DNA of 64,000 nucleotides from Sipunculus nudus (GCA_026874595.1 CM049306.1:110558142-110622141), one strand, 5' to 3'. Counted from the stretch's first letter, positions 12,364 to 23,063 are shown. Made by a program: numbers and translations. The notes: a model not told the origin generated them from the sequence alone.

Positions 12364-12817
12364 TTAATTTAAAACTGTTAAAACACAAAGATTCATTTAA
12401 CAACCCTCCTCACTTAAACACTATTAATTAAACACCTAATAATGTAATACAATAAAGATACCCATTATAATACAAATGGGGAGAACTACAGAACCTGGGC
12501 TGCAGTCTAAATGACATAAAAGATATTTGAAGGGATATTTATGGACGGTCATCAAGGTTTTACTTCCTGGGTTCCATGAAAGTACATTAATTAATTTAAA
12601 ACTGTTAAAACACAAAGATTCATTTAACAACCCTCCTCACTTAAACACTATTAATTAAACACCTAATAATGTAATACAATAAAGATACCCATTATAATAC
12701 AAATGGGGAGAACTACAGAACCTGGGCTGCAGTCTAAATGACATAAAAGATATTTGAAGGGATATTTATGGACGGCCATCAAGGTTTTACTTCCTGGGTT
12801 CCATGAAAGTACATTCA
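12364..12817. repeat. 227-bp tandem duplication at the end of the Ngaro element
   Basis: 12364-12590 and 12591-12817 are nearly identical. Each copy has flanking DNA and then about 56 bp of the element's B repeat starting ATATTTATGGACGG. The duplication joint lies in ATTAATTT. It therefore formed after the element inserted. Confidence 0.85.
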
Positions 12818-13024
12818 GGCAAACAGTCTCAAGCTCGTTTGGCATTCATACCTTATCATACTGCAATCACACCTTGTCATATCCCATACCTATTCAAGTA
12901 ACAAGACGATTTCTTATGGGAAAATATTGGACCACCACTGGTGGTCCTCCCGGAATTTTAATTCCGATTCTTCATAAAATCCAAAATAAGGTATGTATGC
13001 AATATGGGGGGACTTAATTCCGCC
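12762..13024 (-). repeat. Ngaro split direct repeat B2
   Basis: Matches B1 at a constant offset of 679 bp, with only a few mismatches. Identity begins at ATATTTATGG and ends at TTAATTCCGCC. Confidence 0.85.
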
Positions 13025-13194
13025 CCCATGAACAACAAATCTCAACATCAATTTTAAAATGTCCTTACATGTTTCCTATCAACTATGATAGGCAAAGTAA
13101 AGTCCAAGTGTTACACTGAAATATCAAACCCCAATTTATTTTATATGATGAAAGTTCAATTAGTTTTGGATGGTGCAGGGGTGGTGGAGGGATT

Positions 13195-13440
13195 TCACAA
13201 GTGGTCGTAGTGGTGTAATCGCAACAATTCTGCTGGATGATGCCTGCACCATGTTTTAATAGGTGTAATGCTGTTTGTGCTGCGGTCACGGAAGACAATG
13301 AAGTCCCTCCTTCTGATTGGGCCTCCTGGCCCTACTTCCAGCATATTAATTACTACGCGAACTTTAATTACTACCTGTGAAAACCAAATAACAATGTCCT
13401 GCCCTACCATAAATGTCTTATTGACCTGCGTTTACTAATA
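13195..13440 (-). repeat. Ngaro split direct repeat A2
   Basis: Direct copy of A1 (19750-20000) with a handful of substitutions. It abuts B1 at 13440/13441. A 170-bp single-copy stretch (13025-13194) separates it from B2. Confidence 0.85.
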
Positions 13441-13703
13441 ATATTTATGGACGGGCATCAAGGTTTTACTTCCTGGGTTCCATGAAAGTACATTCAGGCA
13501 AACAGTCTCAAGCTCGTTTGGCAATCATACCTTATCATACTGCAATCACACCTTGTCATATCCCATACCTATTCAAGTAACAAGACGATTTCTTATGGGA
13601 AAATATTGGACCACCACTGGTGGTCCTCTCGGAATTTTAATTCTGATTCTTTATAAAATCCAAAATAAGGTATTTATGCAATATGGGGGGACTTAATTCC
13701 GCC
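13441..13703 (-). repeat. Ngaro split direct repeat B1
   Basis: Copy of B2. It contains ACCACCACTGGTGGTCCT, a small palindrome that is also in B2. Confidence 0.85.
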
Positions 13704-13817
13704 ACAGATTGGGTGTTCCTTACAGAAAGTAAGGACCGGTCCTGCAATCTTCCCCCCATACTTGAGACTGTTTGCCTTTGTTAAAGTCCATAAAATTAAT
13801 TTTCGTAGATGAGAAAG

Positions 13818-14025
13818 TTCTTGTACAATAAAAATGAAATACATGTATATGAGGAGACTCGTATCAGGCATCAGTTATCACCATTAAAAGTCCTTGTACA
13901 ACAAAATGAAATACATGTATATGAGGAGACTCATATCAGGCATTAGTTATCACCATTAAAAGTCCTTGTACAACAAAATGAAATACATGTATATGAGGAG
14001 ACTCGCATCAGGTATCACCATTAAA
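13818..14025. repeat. 72-bp tandem repeat, three units, in the 3' untranslated part of the Ngaro element
   Basis: GAGGAGACTC recurs at 13851, 13923 and 13995, each time after AAATACATGTATAT. The rest of 14026-14340 holds diverged duplicates of a 'GGCCACTC..GGGTCC' block and no frame. Confidence 0.8.
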
Positions 14026-14344
14026 TATGTAATCTAAAAAAGATTATTCCATATTATATGGTCTAGCAATGGCCACTCTTGGGTCCACCATATCATAACT
14101 AAAACGCCTAGGGTTCCTGTATCACTATAAAAATACTGTGCTAAGACTATAGGATCCTGCTTGAGTTCTATATATAATCTAGCAAGAACTATGGAGGCCA
14201 CTCTCGGGTCCTCCCAATAACTATGACACTTAGTTATTCCTGTTCATTGCTATACAAGTACAGAGCATGAGACCTGACTGGTTATTATGGTGTCGAGACT
14301 GAGGTATAGTATAATGGTCCATTGTTGGCTTTCATAAGTTATTA

Positions 14345-15239
14345 CTTACATGACCTATGGCTTCTGGTTAACATAACTAATGAACAGAATACCTATGGCT
14401 TCTTCCATATCCCTGATCTGTGAGTCGGATATCCCCTGGCTGCTGCTTCGGTAGCAGCTCCTATCCTAAAGAAATGTCCCCGATATTTCCCATCCAGTTT
14501 TGCTGCAGACACGCATGCCCTGAGCGCTGTATCAAATTTGGATCTAATGAAGGGAGTTCCCCCAGGATATGAGAATAAGGGGCCCGTGATTGTACTGCGA
14601 GGTCGTAAAAATTGAAGGAGTGCGGTGACAGGGCAGAGTCTGTTTCTACGCTGTAAGGTGCATGACTTTCTCTATTGAACCCGCCTGAAGATTCTTGGAA
14701 CTCCTGATTAAAAGGCTAATCCTTTCTACCTTTCCATTGCTACCTTAACACCTAACATCTCCAAACTGTAAAACCGTTGTTTTGGCCTTTTCTGACTGTG
14801 GCACTAGTTCCCCTACTTGGAAAAACCCATGAAAACATGTTAGATACAGTGCTTTAAGTAGGGCTCTGTCATAGTAATCATAGTTTTCTAGAGAATCTAC
14901 CAGTTTTTGTAGAACTTCTGATGTGATAGGAAGTCTAGTGTCCAAAGTGGGTGTTTGTCTTTTTGCAGCCCAAACCAATTTTCTGATGGCAGGAGATTCT
15001 GTGGGGTCTGTTAGGGAATGCATCTTGTGCAAGTAAGAAATTGCAGAACAATGGGACAGTAGAGAGCTACCTGCCATTCCCTTTGTGTAAAGATTAGTTA
15101 AGAAGAGGAATATTGTTGCAGCACTGACTGGAGGATGTGCCTTCACCTCGAAACCTAGACTGACACAGAATTCCCTAAGCTTACGCCATACGTTGGTATA
15201 GGCTCCTCTTGTGGATGTTGCCAGCGACTTCTTCAGCAA
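14345..15239 (-). pseudogene. tyrosine recombinase (YR) domain of Ngaro pol, degenerate
   Basis: This domain would integrate the circular DNA copy by site-specific recombination. The part at 14745-15239 is open and in the same frame as RT-RNase H, with no independent ATG; it starts at LLKKSLATSTRGAYTNVW, the usual N-terminal SAM-like fold. Box I reads CFHGFFQVGELV, where the catalytic Arg is replaced by Gln (codon 14817-14819). Frames then shift and stops appear around 14650-14745. CPVTALLQFLRPR and the box II HFFRIGAATEAA (His-x-x-Arg kept) follow. Another frameshift leads to SDSQIRDM, after which the usual GRW/Tyr motif is not recognisable. The copy cannot be active. Confidence 0.8.
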
Positions 15240-16620
15240 ATGAAATGCCTGCCAACTTCAGTTCAGCGATGCGGGAAGTGGAGGATATGGGGTCGGGACA
15301 GAGGCCATTGTCGGTCCTTCTTGTCGGAACAGCTGCATCTGAAAGCGCGAAAGGGAGTCTGCCAGGACATTTTTACACCCTGCTATGTGTCACGCTTTAA
15401 AGAAGATGTTATGTTTCAAGCAGCTGAATACCAGCCGCCTTACTAGAATCATGACTTGTTTATCTTTGGAAGTCTGGTTGTTTAATATGAATACAAGGGC
15501 CATGTTATCAGTATGGATACATACTTGCTTATTTTGTAAGATATGCCCCCACACCTCTATCGCCAAAACAATGGGCGTCATTTCTAAAATTACAATATTG
15601 TAGGTTTTCCAATCCTTTGGCCAAGGGCCACAAAACCAACTGGTACCTAGTATTGCTGCAAATCCTAATTGTTGTGCAGCATCAGTGTAAAGGTCTAAGC
15701 TTTCCGATGAAAATATTCCCACTGACCGGAAAAAACTTTTCCCATTATACTGTTCAAGAAATGCTAACCATGTTCGCAAGTCCTCCTTAACATTCCTAGT
15801 TAGATTAGCTTTATGGAATGGTTTTGCAAGCCCCATGGTGATGTCAATAAGTCTACGCAGAAATGGGCGCCCTGGGACCACCCCGGTGGCAAAGTTTAAC
15901 AAACCTAACAATGACTGCAAGCTTTTTAGTGTAGCCTTTTTCTTTACAAGTGCTGTTTTTATCATATCCCTGCATTTACTCAATTTTTCTTCTGGAAGAC
16001 GGGCTATTTGGGCAACAGTATCTAGCTCTATTCCTAGAAACGTCAGTGTTGTTGAGGGACCTACAGTTTTTTCGTCAGCAATGGGTACTCCTAATTTCTG
16101 GCAGATCTGTAAGAATACATCAAGTGCCCTCTGGCATTCACTCTTTGTTTTGCCTATGAATAAAAAATTGTCCAGCACATGAATCACTTCAGAGCCTGTC
16201 TTTTGCCTAACAATGAATTCTATTGCTGTCGAGAACTTCTCAAACAAATTGCAACTAGCTGAGCATCCCATGGGCAGGCAGCGGTCATAGTGATATAGAC
16301 CATCCCAAGAAAAACCCAGCAGATAATATTCATTAGGATGAATTGGGATAAGTCTGAAAGCTGACTGTATGTCCGATTTTGCCAAATATGCTCGTTTACC
16401 TGTACTGTTTATTATATCGATGGCTTGAGAAATTGAAGTGTAATTTACTGTAGCATGTACCTGAGAAATTCTGTCATTTACTGAGTCACCCTCAGGGAAA
16501 GATGAATGGTGAATTAATCTAAATTCTCCGGGGTTTTTTTTGGGACAAACCCCAAGCGGGGAACAAACCAAAGATGTAAAAGGAGGTGCGATGAAGGGAC
16601 CCGCTATTTGGCCTGCATCT
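15240..16620 (-). pseudogene. reverse transcriptase and RNase H of Ngaro pol, degenerate
   Basis: Copies element RNA into DNA and removes the RNA. The open part (16571-15390) has SPLGVCPKKNPGEFRLIHH, then DIQSAFRLIP with the first catalytic Asp. The polymerase motif reads VLDNFLF, so the second Asp of the usual DD pair is Asn (codon 16167-16169). RNase H follows with LYTDAA, an acidic EMTPIVLAIE and IHTDNMALV. The frame stops at TGA (15390-15392) inside the usual 'HIxG' segment, continues in the same frame through NVLADSLSRFQ, meets a second TGA (15258-15260), then runs into the recombinase. Upstream near 16610-16630 a frameshift separates it from its N-terminal part, which is read in the gag frame. 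Confidence 0.85.
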
Positions 16621-17958
16621 AGCTCTTTTTAATTTTTCTGATACTACTTGAGGGAACTGTCTTGCTGATTGCAAATTTTGTGGGACCCTAGGGCAAGGAG
16701 GAACTGAGCAACTTATACTAAAACCATGTCTAAAACCTTCCACTAGAAATTTTGTCATTTTGCTATCAAAACCCACCTCAGTGAGCATTGTTTCTAGTTC
16801 TTGCACTTTTACCGGCGTTTGCACGAAAGGGCCAGTTCTCTCTGGCTCTGTTCGACTGGTAAGGGCAGTCTTTAACTGGGTGCTGGCCTTTGCATTTGGC
16901 GCAAACATGTTGGTAATTGCACCCGCTGCAAAACTGGCCTTTGTTGAACTTAAGCATGCCCCATCTTGAGCTGCTTTTGTGAGCCCCTCCCTGGTTCTGA
17001 AAGGCCCCCCTTTTGCTGCCGTTACCTTCTGCCCTGGATTTCTGTGATGCTTTACGTAAGGACAGGATACCCTGTCTATGCTTGCCATGCGAGCCTCCTG
17101 TTCTTGCTGTACCTCCTCCCATCCTAACCTCATTTCAGCCCTTCTCTTCCTAAATTCCCTGTCGTAATATGACCAATCCCCCCCTTTGGCTGCAATCTTA
17201 CGAACTGTCGACATATATTTCATAAGGTGGGGGGCTTTAGATGCCCACTTCTCAGTATACACAGCCGTGAATACAATAAAGGCATCTGTCCACATGTTGA
17301 TAGATGTGATGGGAGAAGGTTTCTGTTTTGCCCACCTAATAGACACCTGATCCCCAGGAGAACCTATTTCGTCGCATTCTAGGTAGAACTTATCCTGCTG
17401 TTCCTGGTTTAACACGGAGCGTAATTCTATGAATTTGTCTGCCCATATATCCTCTCTTAGACCCTGCCTAACAGATGAGCTAAGTTTTACATGAGCTGTG
17501 CCTCCACAAGCCTCACCAGAACTAACATTTCTGCCTGACATGCGAGTCTCCTCACCTGTTATAGAAGAAACTGCTTCATGTGTGATGTCTTCTAGTAAGA
17601 TGTCATCCTCAGAGTCGTCATCTGTCTCCACATCAATCCCTGTTTCATCTGGTTGGTTTCCGTTGGTACTTTCGCATGACTGAGCTTGATTTGCTCTACC
17701 CTTTCTCAGCTCCTGCATCTCCTTCTGGAGTGATGACACTGACGATACCAGCTGCGCCAACAGTGCTGATGAACTTTGCTCCTCGGCCTGAGTGCCTTTT
17801 CTGTTTTTACCATTCCTTGTAGTTTTGCTGGATGAACACCCGTTAGAAGATGATGTTGATGGCTGTTCCTCAATCTGGCGAAGCCTCTTTTGTGGCTGAG
17901 ATACATCTTGCGAGAAACGCGCTGGCGTCTTACGAATCCTTGCTCCCCTGCCTGTCAT
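16519..17958 (-). pseudogene. Gag of the Ngaro element, joined by frameshifts to the pol N-terminus
   Basis: Structural protein that packages element RNA. The 479-codon frame starts MTGRGARIRKTPARF. A Ser-rich linker, a short coiled coil (SVSSLQKEMQELRK) and an acidic stretch follow, then the core with NMWTDAFIVFTAVY and YYDREFRKRRAEMRLGW. The Cys/His zinc-binding segment (CSGCNYQHVCAKCKGQHPV) lies in a different minus-strand frame (16778-17122), so a frameshift near 17040 is likely. The last part of the long frame (ETMLTEVGF, FRHGFSI) is the start of pol. SPLGVCPKK is then read correctly only after a further shift. The start codon is the first ATG after the spacer. Confidence 0.75.
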
Positions 17959-18169
17959 CCTGAAACATAAAATAGCACAGCAGCAGTTCGGTTACAAAAC
18001 TGGTAACCGATCATGTATCTTATATGATCTTATATATCATGTATATGACCAGCAGGTGCAAGCTTGAATGTGTTGCGCTATTTATCTATATACATATATA
18101 TACAAGGCCAATTCTTTAGCTATGCCAAATTAGCATACTGCATTTTTTAAGTATATAATTAAAATATAT

Positions 18170-18480
18170 ATTCAAGTAGCCCACTGGGCATTTTTATTTT
18201 TTATTTTTACGCCATGTATAAGGATGTATGACAAGCAAGTCGACACTCTTTGTAGTACAAATATAGAGCAGCCCCTTGGGCATTTTTTTTTTTTTTTTTT
18301 TGTTTACACAAATAAAAGTGCAATATACAGTAGCCCACCAGGCATTTTTTTTTTTTTTTTTGCATATATACATGTGCGATATATACCAATTTTTTTTTTT
18401 TTTTTTAATAGTTTTGCATCTTTTTTTTTTTTTTTGAGAAAATATATACAAGCCCCTAAGGCAATCTCTTTATACCTATG
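18170..18480 (-). repeat. poly-T tracts with a repeated GCCCAxxxGGCA motif, between gag and SGNH
   Basis: Four T runs of 13-20 bases alternate with AGCCCACTGGGCA, AGCCCCTTGGGCA and AGCCCACCAGGCA. On the element's coding strand these are A tracts punctuated by small palindromes. No frame is present. It may be spacer or regulatory sequence. Confidence 0.7.
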
Positions 18481-18794
18481 AGAAAATGAACATAAGTCCC
18501 TTTTCTTATAAATAAAAAAAAAAGAAAAGGCCTCATAGCAATTGTATACAGGATATACATAAACCCAATTGGCACCTCTGAATATTCATAAACCCATGCC
18601 TATATATAGGAAGCTGTGTGTCAGCTTAACACATAAGTTTGTATAGCTTACTTATTGTAAACGAACACGGGAAAGTTGTCATCAGGTTACTCATTTATAG
18701 TAATCCATGCCTGTTGACAATTTCAGCAATTCTGATGTAAATCCAACCACTGGTGGAAATCCAAATGGTAAGTACAGATAGATGTTTGATCCCT

Positions 18795-19415
18795 TCATAC
18801 TTGACCCCGCAGAGCCCTTACAAGACCTCCCCTCAAACTTTTATACCAACACTTGGTACCGGTTGTATTAAAATGCACACCATCATAATCAAACAAGTGG
18901 GGACCCCATGTAAAATTTTTAGTGTTATCCCAGAATGTGGAAAAATCAGTGTCCTCTAATACTGCCTCCAAATACTGGTTTGTAACGCTGACCTTGCTTA
19001 AGTAATTGTCTGGATATTCCCTCCCACAATAAGGGGGATAGCGGGGGCCCAGGGAGGATACCAACACCCGTGAAACGCCAAATTCCTGGTACAAGAGCTC
19101 TGCCAACTGAAATATGCGGAAACCCACTACCTCAGGTCTACCCTCAAAGCCTTTTTCCGAGAGGTCATTCCCCCCGATGGCGAGCAAAACGATCTGTGGG
19201 TTTAAACTTTTTACCACGTCCATGTCGTACTGTCTAATTGTGCGGACGCAACGACCGCCTACACCATGAATATTCATGTTGACAGCAGATTCGTCAAACC
19301 CAAAGTTAGGTTTTAGGGCCGTGATACTGGGCGGAAGTGCCGACAGGGCATGTTTCAGCCGGCGGGTCTCGGATGCCCCTAGTATTAACACCAAATCGTA
19401 AACAAACGCCGCCAT
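18795..19415 (-). CDS. SGNH/GDSL-type hydrolase encoded 5' of gag in the Ngaro element
   Basis: A 206-residue open frame with no internal stop. The ATG sits in AAAATGGCGGCG, a good start context. Block I is LILGASE (Ser15 in the nucleophile position, G-A-S in place of G-D-S). Block II has HGVGGR (residues 50-55), block III is AIGGNDL (80-85, with the Asn), and block V is YDGVHFN (Asp178 and His181). Length and motif order fit a single SGNH esterase domain, with no signal peptide. SGNH domains are known from some retroelements and may hydrolyse lipid or acyl esters; the substrate here is unknown. A related frame begins at 63849 in the same relative place in a second element, which supports it as an element gene rather than a captured neighbour. 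Confidence 0.85.
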   Translation of the reverse strand: MAAFVYDLVLILGASETRRLKHALSALPPSITALKPNFGFDESAVNMNIHGVGGRCVRTIRQYDMDVVKSLNPQIVLLAIGGNDLSEKGFEGRPEVVGFRIFQLAELLYQEFGVSRVLVSSLGPRYPPYCGREYPDNYLSKVSVTNQYLEAVLEDTDFSTFWDNTKNFTWGPHLFDYDGVHFNTTGTKCWYKSLRGGLVRALRGQV

Positions 19416-19749
19416 TTTGGTTTGACCCGGCGAGGTCAGAGTTCAAACTATCGCCTGGAAATGCGTCTTTAAGATGGGATGTTTTAGAGAATTAGCAGTC
19501 AAGTTCGACACTGGCATAAATGTGAGCCCTCCTACATGGGGGAAAATATTCAAGAAACTTTTACCTCAACTCTCCGTGTGTTCGGCACGATCGTCCGTGC
19601 CTTCGCTGTTCAGCAAGATCCAGGTCAACCGGGCCAGGTCAGGGGTCGCCATGATCCCTTGTCTTGGTCGCGTATTGGTTGTGCTGGTCGTGAAGCTTTG
19701 TGGGTTGTCGTCTTGAGGTAATCTATTCTTTCGTATCCGAGGTAGTAGA

Positions 19750-20000
19750 TTTCGCAAGTGGTCGTAGTTGTGTAATCGCAACAATTCTGCTGGATGATGC
19801 CTGCACCATGTTTTAATAGGTGTAATGCTGTTTGTGCTGCGGTCGCGGAAGACAATGAAGTCCCTCCTTCTGATTGGGCCTCCTGGCCCTACTTCCAGCA
19901 TATTAATTACTACGCGAACTTTAATTACTACCTGTGAAAACCAAATAACGATATCCTGCCCTACCATAAATGTCTTATTGACCTGCGTTCACTAATAATA
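19750..20000 (-). repeat. Ngaro split direct repeat A1 (5' terminus)
   Basis: Direct copy of A2. It starts, in the minus direction, with TATTAGTGAACGCAGGTCAATAAG. A minus-strand frame through it (19566-19967) is the 5' leader and I do not call it a gene, because the same frame in A2 runs into unrelated sequence. Confidence 0.85.
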
Positions 20001-21500
20001 TATATTAATGAAATATGTCATAAGCAAATTACATATATATTGTAATTCATGTGTTCTTGTAATTTATCAAGTAATTCTTTAGACAAATGCAACTGTTACC
20101 TTGACTGTAACTCAGATTTTAAATATCACATACGCTTATAAAGCAAACATGACACACCAAGTCCAATAGAAGACATCTGAATATTAATCGAACATGATGT
20201 TCAAGCAGCCATTCACATAATATTGGCCAAACATGAATGTACATTTATCTGGAAATCCCCTTTTCAATTTATTTATAGATCACCCGCCTAATGACAGGGA
20301 TTAGCTGTAACTATTACGTTATTGCACTAGTTGACACGACCATTTTGGAAAGTCCCTTTTCCGCAACTAGTAAATGTATACATGACAAATGATGTTGTTG
20401 CAGCTGAAATAGACTTGCTGGAATTTACGGTTAGTGTGGAGAACTTTAATTTTTGGAAGTTTAATCTTGTAAATAAAGAAGTTTTCAACAAAAAAGGTGC
20501 AATCATGCTTGTGAAGCGGATAATTCTCCGTAATTCGGACTTGTGAAAAAAAGTTGTCCTGCCCACGTAGCGGTGGAGTTCATTACCTTGTTCTTTTTTT
20601 TATTATAACCAGGATAACTGGAAGATCTCACATACCGTAATGTCTACATCAGTTTGTATCCTTCATTAGTTCCCACACTATAAATTTCCTGAATCATATT
20701 TTTCTACATTACATATATGAATTCATACACCAACATACTGTGCCGATATTAGCTATTGCCTGGCGGTCCGTATGAACAGTAATTGTAGCTGTGATTAAAA
20801 CGGTTTTGCATGCGGAGATGAATCAAATGTCTACGCTGTTCACCTGATAACAACACATCGTTATGTCTTAGTGCATGGCAGTAACATGATAATTTATCGG
20901 AACAATTATATCAGATTTGCCACTTCATGTATGTAAATAGGCAAAACTGTCGCTTAACTGATACCGATGGGCCATCTTTGCTTCAGACTTGTTACAGCAT
21001 GGATGTGATTTGAACAATATAACTTGAGGTAAAAAATGTTTTTTAATCGATAATATTTTGTTTACTTAATAATTGAATAAGAAGGTTTTGTAAATGGGAC
21101 AAAAATCACATTAGCTGATGATCATATACTAGTAATCCACTTTGGACAAACCTTGCACGGACCACTGATCACTGGCATGACCTGGTGCTACAAGACATCA
21201 AAGGTTAAATGGAGATCGTCAGAGTGCTTTGAACTGCAGCTACAAAGGATATACTGCTGTCTTCAAGAGTTTTTATTTGATAAATCCTGGTAATGTCCGT
21301 GAAATAATTTTTTCCCGCTGTAAAAATCTTATTAGAATCTCCCAAATAAAAACTTCCGCGTAATTTGTTGGTTACTGTGGCCATTTGGTTAGAGGCATGA
21401 ACAGTTATATTGTGAACTATGTGCCCCTAGTTCAAACCTATCAGTTTTTCCCCCTTTAATGTTATTCCCCCATCCCAGTTTAAAAATATGATAAACATAT
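20001..21500. other. no gene recognised
   Basis: AT-rich intergenic sequence. The 71-codon plus frame at 20331-20546 (VVAAEIDLLEF, NFNFWKF) has no recognised domain or splice context. Confidence 0.45.
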
Positions 21501-21504
21501 AATT

Positions 21505-22135
21505 TTTATGCCCCCGCCACAAAGTGGCCGGGGCATACCCTTACGAAATGACAAGCAAGATTTATGCCAGAAATTATGAAGGAAATTATGCCAGATCTTG
21601 CTTAAATTTTATGCAAGATTTATGTCAGAAATAGAGGCGAATTATGTAAATGAGCTTAAGCAAGATCTTGCTTAATACAAAATCTTGCCTAAATATTTAA
21701 GCAAGAAAAGGTCATTAAGCAAGATTTATGTCAGAAATAGAGGCGAATTATTTAAATGAGCTAAGCAAGATCTTGCTTAATAAAATCTTGCTTAAAAAAT
21801 AAGCAAGAAATGGTCATTAAGCAAGATTTATGTCAGAAATAGAGGCGAATTATTTAAATGAGCTATGCAAAATCTTGCTTAATGAAATCTTGCTTAAAAA
21901 ATAAGCAAGAAATGGTCATTAAGCAAGATTTATGTCAGAAATAGAGGCGAATTATTTAAATGAGCTAAGCAAGATCTTGCTTAATAAAATCTTGCTTAAA
22001 TAAGCAAGAAAATCTCACTATGCAAAAAAAAATCTTGCTAAATATGAAATCTTGCTTAATTTACAAAATCTTGCTTAAACACAAGATCTTGCTTAAATTA
22101 TACAAGATTTGCATTATGCAAGATCTGCAGCACGC
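21505..22135 (+). mobile_element. P-family 5' end fused to a 102-bp palindrome-rich array
   Basis: Begins TTTTATGCCCCCGCC and the hairpin CCACAAAGTGGCCGGGGCAT, the left end of the P family. The core differs: a 102-bp unit repeats at about 21711, 21813 and 21915 with a partial one before. It is built from AAGCAAGAT and its complement, often as the palindrome AAGCAAGATCTTGCTT. The right end with CTAG is not found, so the element is truncated or a different subfamily. Confidence 0.6.
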
Positions 22136-22439
22136 TTTCTTGCATAAATTTTTAGCAAATCTTCCAAAATTAATAAAAAAAATTCAGCAATAATTAATTT
22201 AGTGTAACACAAAGGGAATTATAAACTGCTCTGCACTATGAGTATTATCGGATTGCCAGCAATTGCATTCCCTAAATCCTTTTAATCTCACACACTTTTT
22301 CATAAAGCAAATAATTATCTACAGAACTTACAGTACAATTTTTCACCAAAACCAAAACAATATCAATATTCTTGACATATAACAAAGAATTTATTGAATA
22401 ATCCAAAGCATTTCATAACAAGCACATTAAACCATTCTG

Positions 22440-22890
22440 CAGGCACATACACTGTGCAAAAGTCTTTGTAGGTGGTGACACCAGTCTTGTGAACGAGAAA
22501 GCCATCAAAGACACATAGACAAGTCAAAATATCAGGTCAGTAAATCAAACTTGTTTGGTGCACTTGGCTGACCAAGCCTAGGTGAGAAAGGCAGTTGCCC
22601 TGAGACAACTGTGACGAATTGCTGGGTCAACCTACTTCACTGACTGTACTCTTGACCTGCACCTGGTTAGACTGAGTGAATTTTGACCTGTAACTGGCTT
22701 CACTGTATGAACTCTTGACCTGTTGCATAATCTGACACAGCTGGCAGTCTGCCAAAGCTATAAGTAGAATTCAGCTACTGCACTGAGTGAACCTTTGACC
22801 TAAACCTGGCTGCATTGAGTGAACTCTTGACCAGTTGCCTAATCTGATACAGTTGCCAGTCTGATACAGCAAACTGGTACAGGTAAGGTA
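22440..22890 (-). repeat. dispersed repeat, inverted relative to 51160-51720
   Basis: Shares, in inverted orientation, the blocks 'AAGACTGGTG..ACC' and 'GGTCAGCC..GTGCACC' with the sequence near 51200-51350. 22637-22870 holds two diverged units around GTGAACTCTTGACC and AATCTGATACAG. Confidence 0.55.
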
Positions 22891-22941
22891 CGGACAATGC
22901 CACACCACTGCATTAGCTCACAGGTTTGCTAAAAAAACTGT

Positions 22942-23063
22942 TTAACCAAGCAATCTGTTCAATTTCTTCCTAGCATCAGTTACGGCCGAGGTGATCTTTC
23001 TATTTAGATCCGATGTTGTGGGCAAAGGAACACTGTTCTTCTTGGCCCATGCCAATGTGTAAT
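22942..23063 (-). CDS. unknown gene, exon 12 (end)
   Basis: 122 bp, phase 1 in. Encodes YTLAWAKKNSVPLPTTSD, then NRKITSAVTDARKKLNRLLG and TAA. Acceptor TTTTTTTTCAG is strong. Basic C-terminus. Confidence 0.7.

Larger units (their letters stand above)
12762..20000 (-). mobile_element. Ngaro-type tyrosine-recombinase retrotransposon with split direct repeats, full length, degenerate
   Basis: In the minus direction the order is A1 (20000-19750), SGNH hydrolase, poly-T spacer, gag, RT-RNase H, tyrosine recombinase, B1 (13703-13441), A2 (13440-13195), B2 (13024-12762). Split direct repeats plus a tyrosine recombinase in place of an integrase define the Ngaro/PAT side of the DIRS order. Joining the outer ends of A1 and B2 reproduces the internal A2/B1 junction, as expected for a circular intermediate. 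No target duplication is expected for this class and none is seen. Pol carries stops, frameshifts and altered catalytic residues. Confidence 0.88.

Noticed and set aside
18194-18481. Lys- or Phe-rich open frames on both strands
   Set aside because: Artefacts of long T/A tracts in the spacer of the Ngaro element.
19566-19967. 133-codon minus-strand frame as a gene
   Set aside because: It lies in the Ngaro A1 terminal repeat and leader; the copy in A2 diverges into unrelated sequence after the repeat ends and no domain is seen.
21600-22130. CRISPR-like repeats with AAGCAAGATCTTGCTT
   Set aside because: Whole 102-bp units are conserved, not just short repeats between variable spacers; no cas genes.
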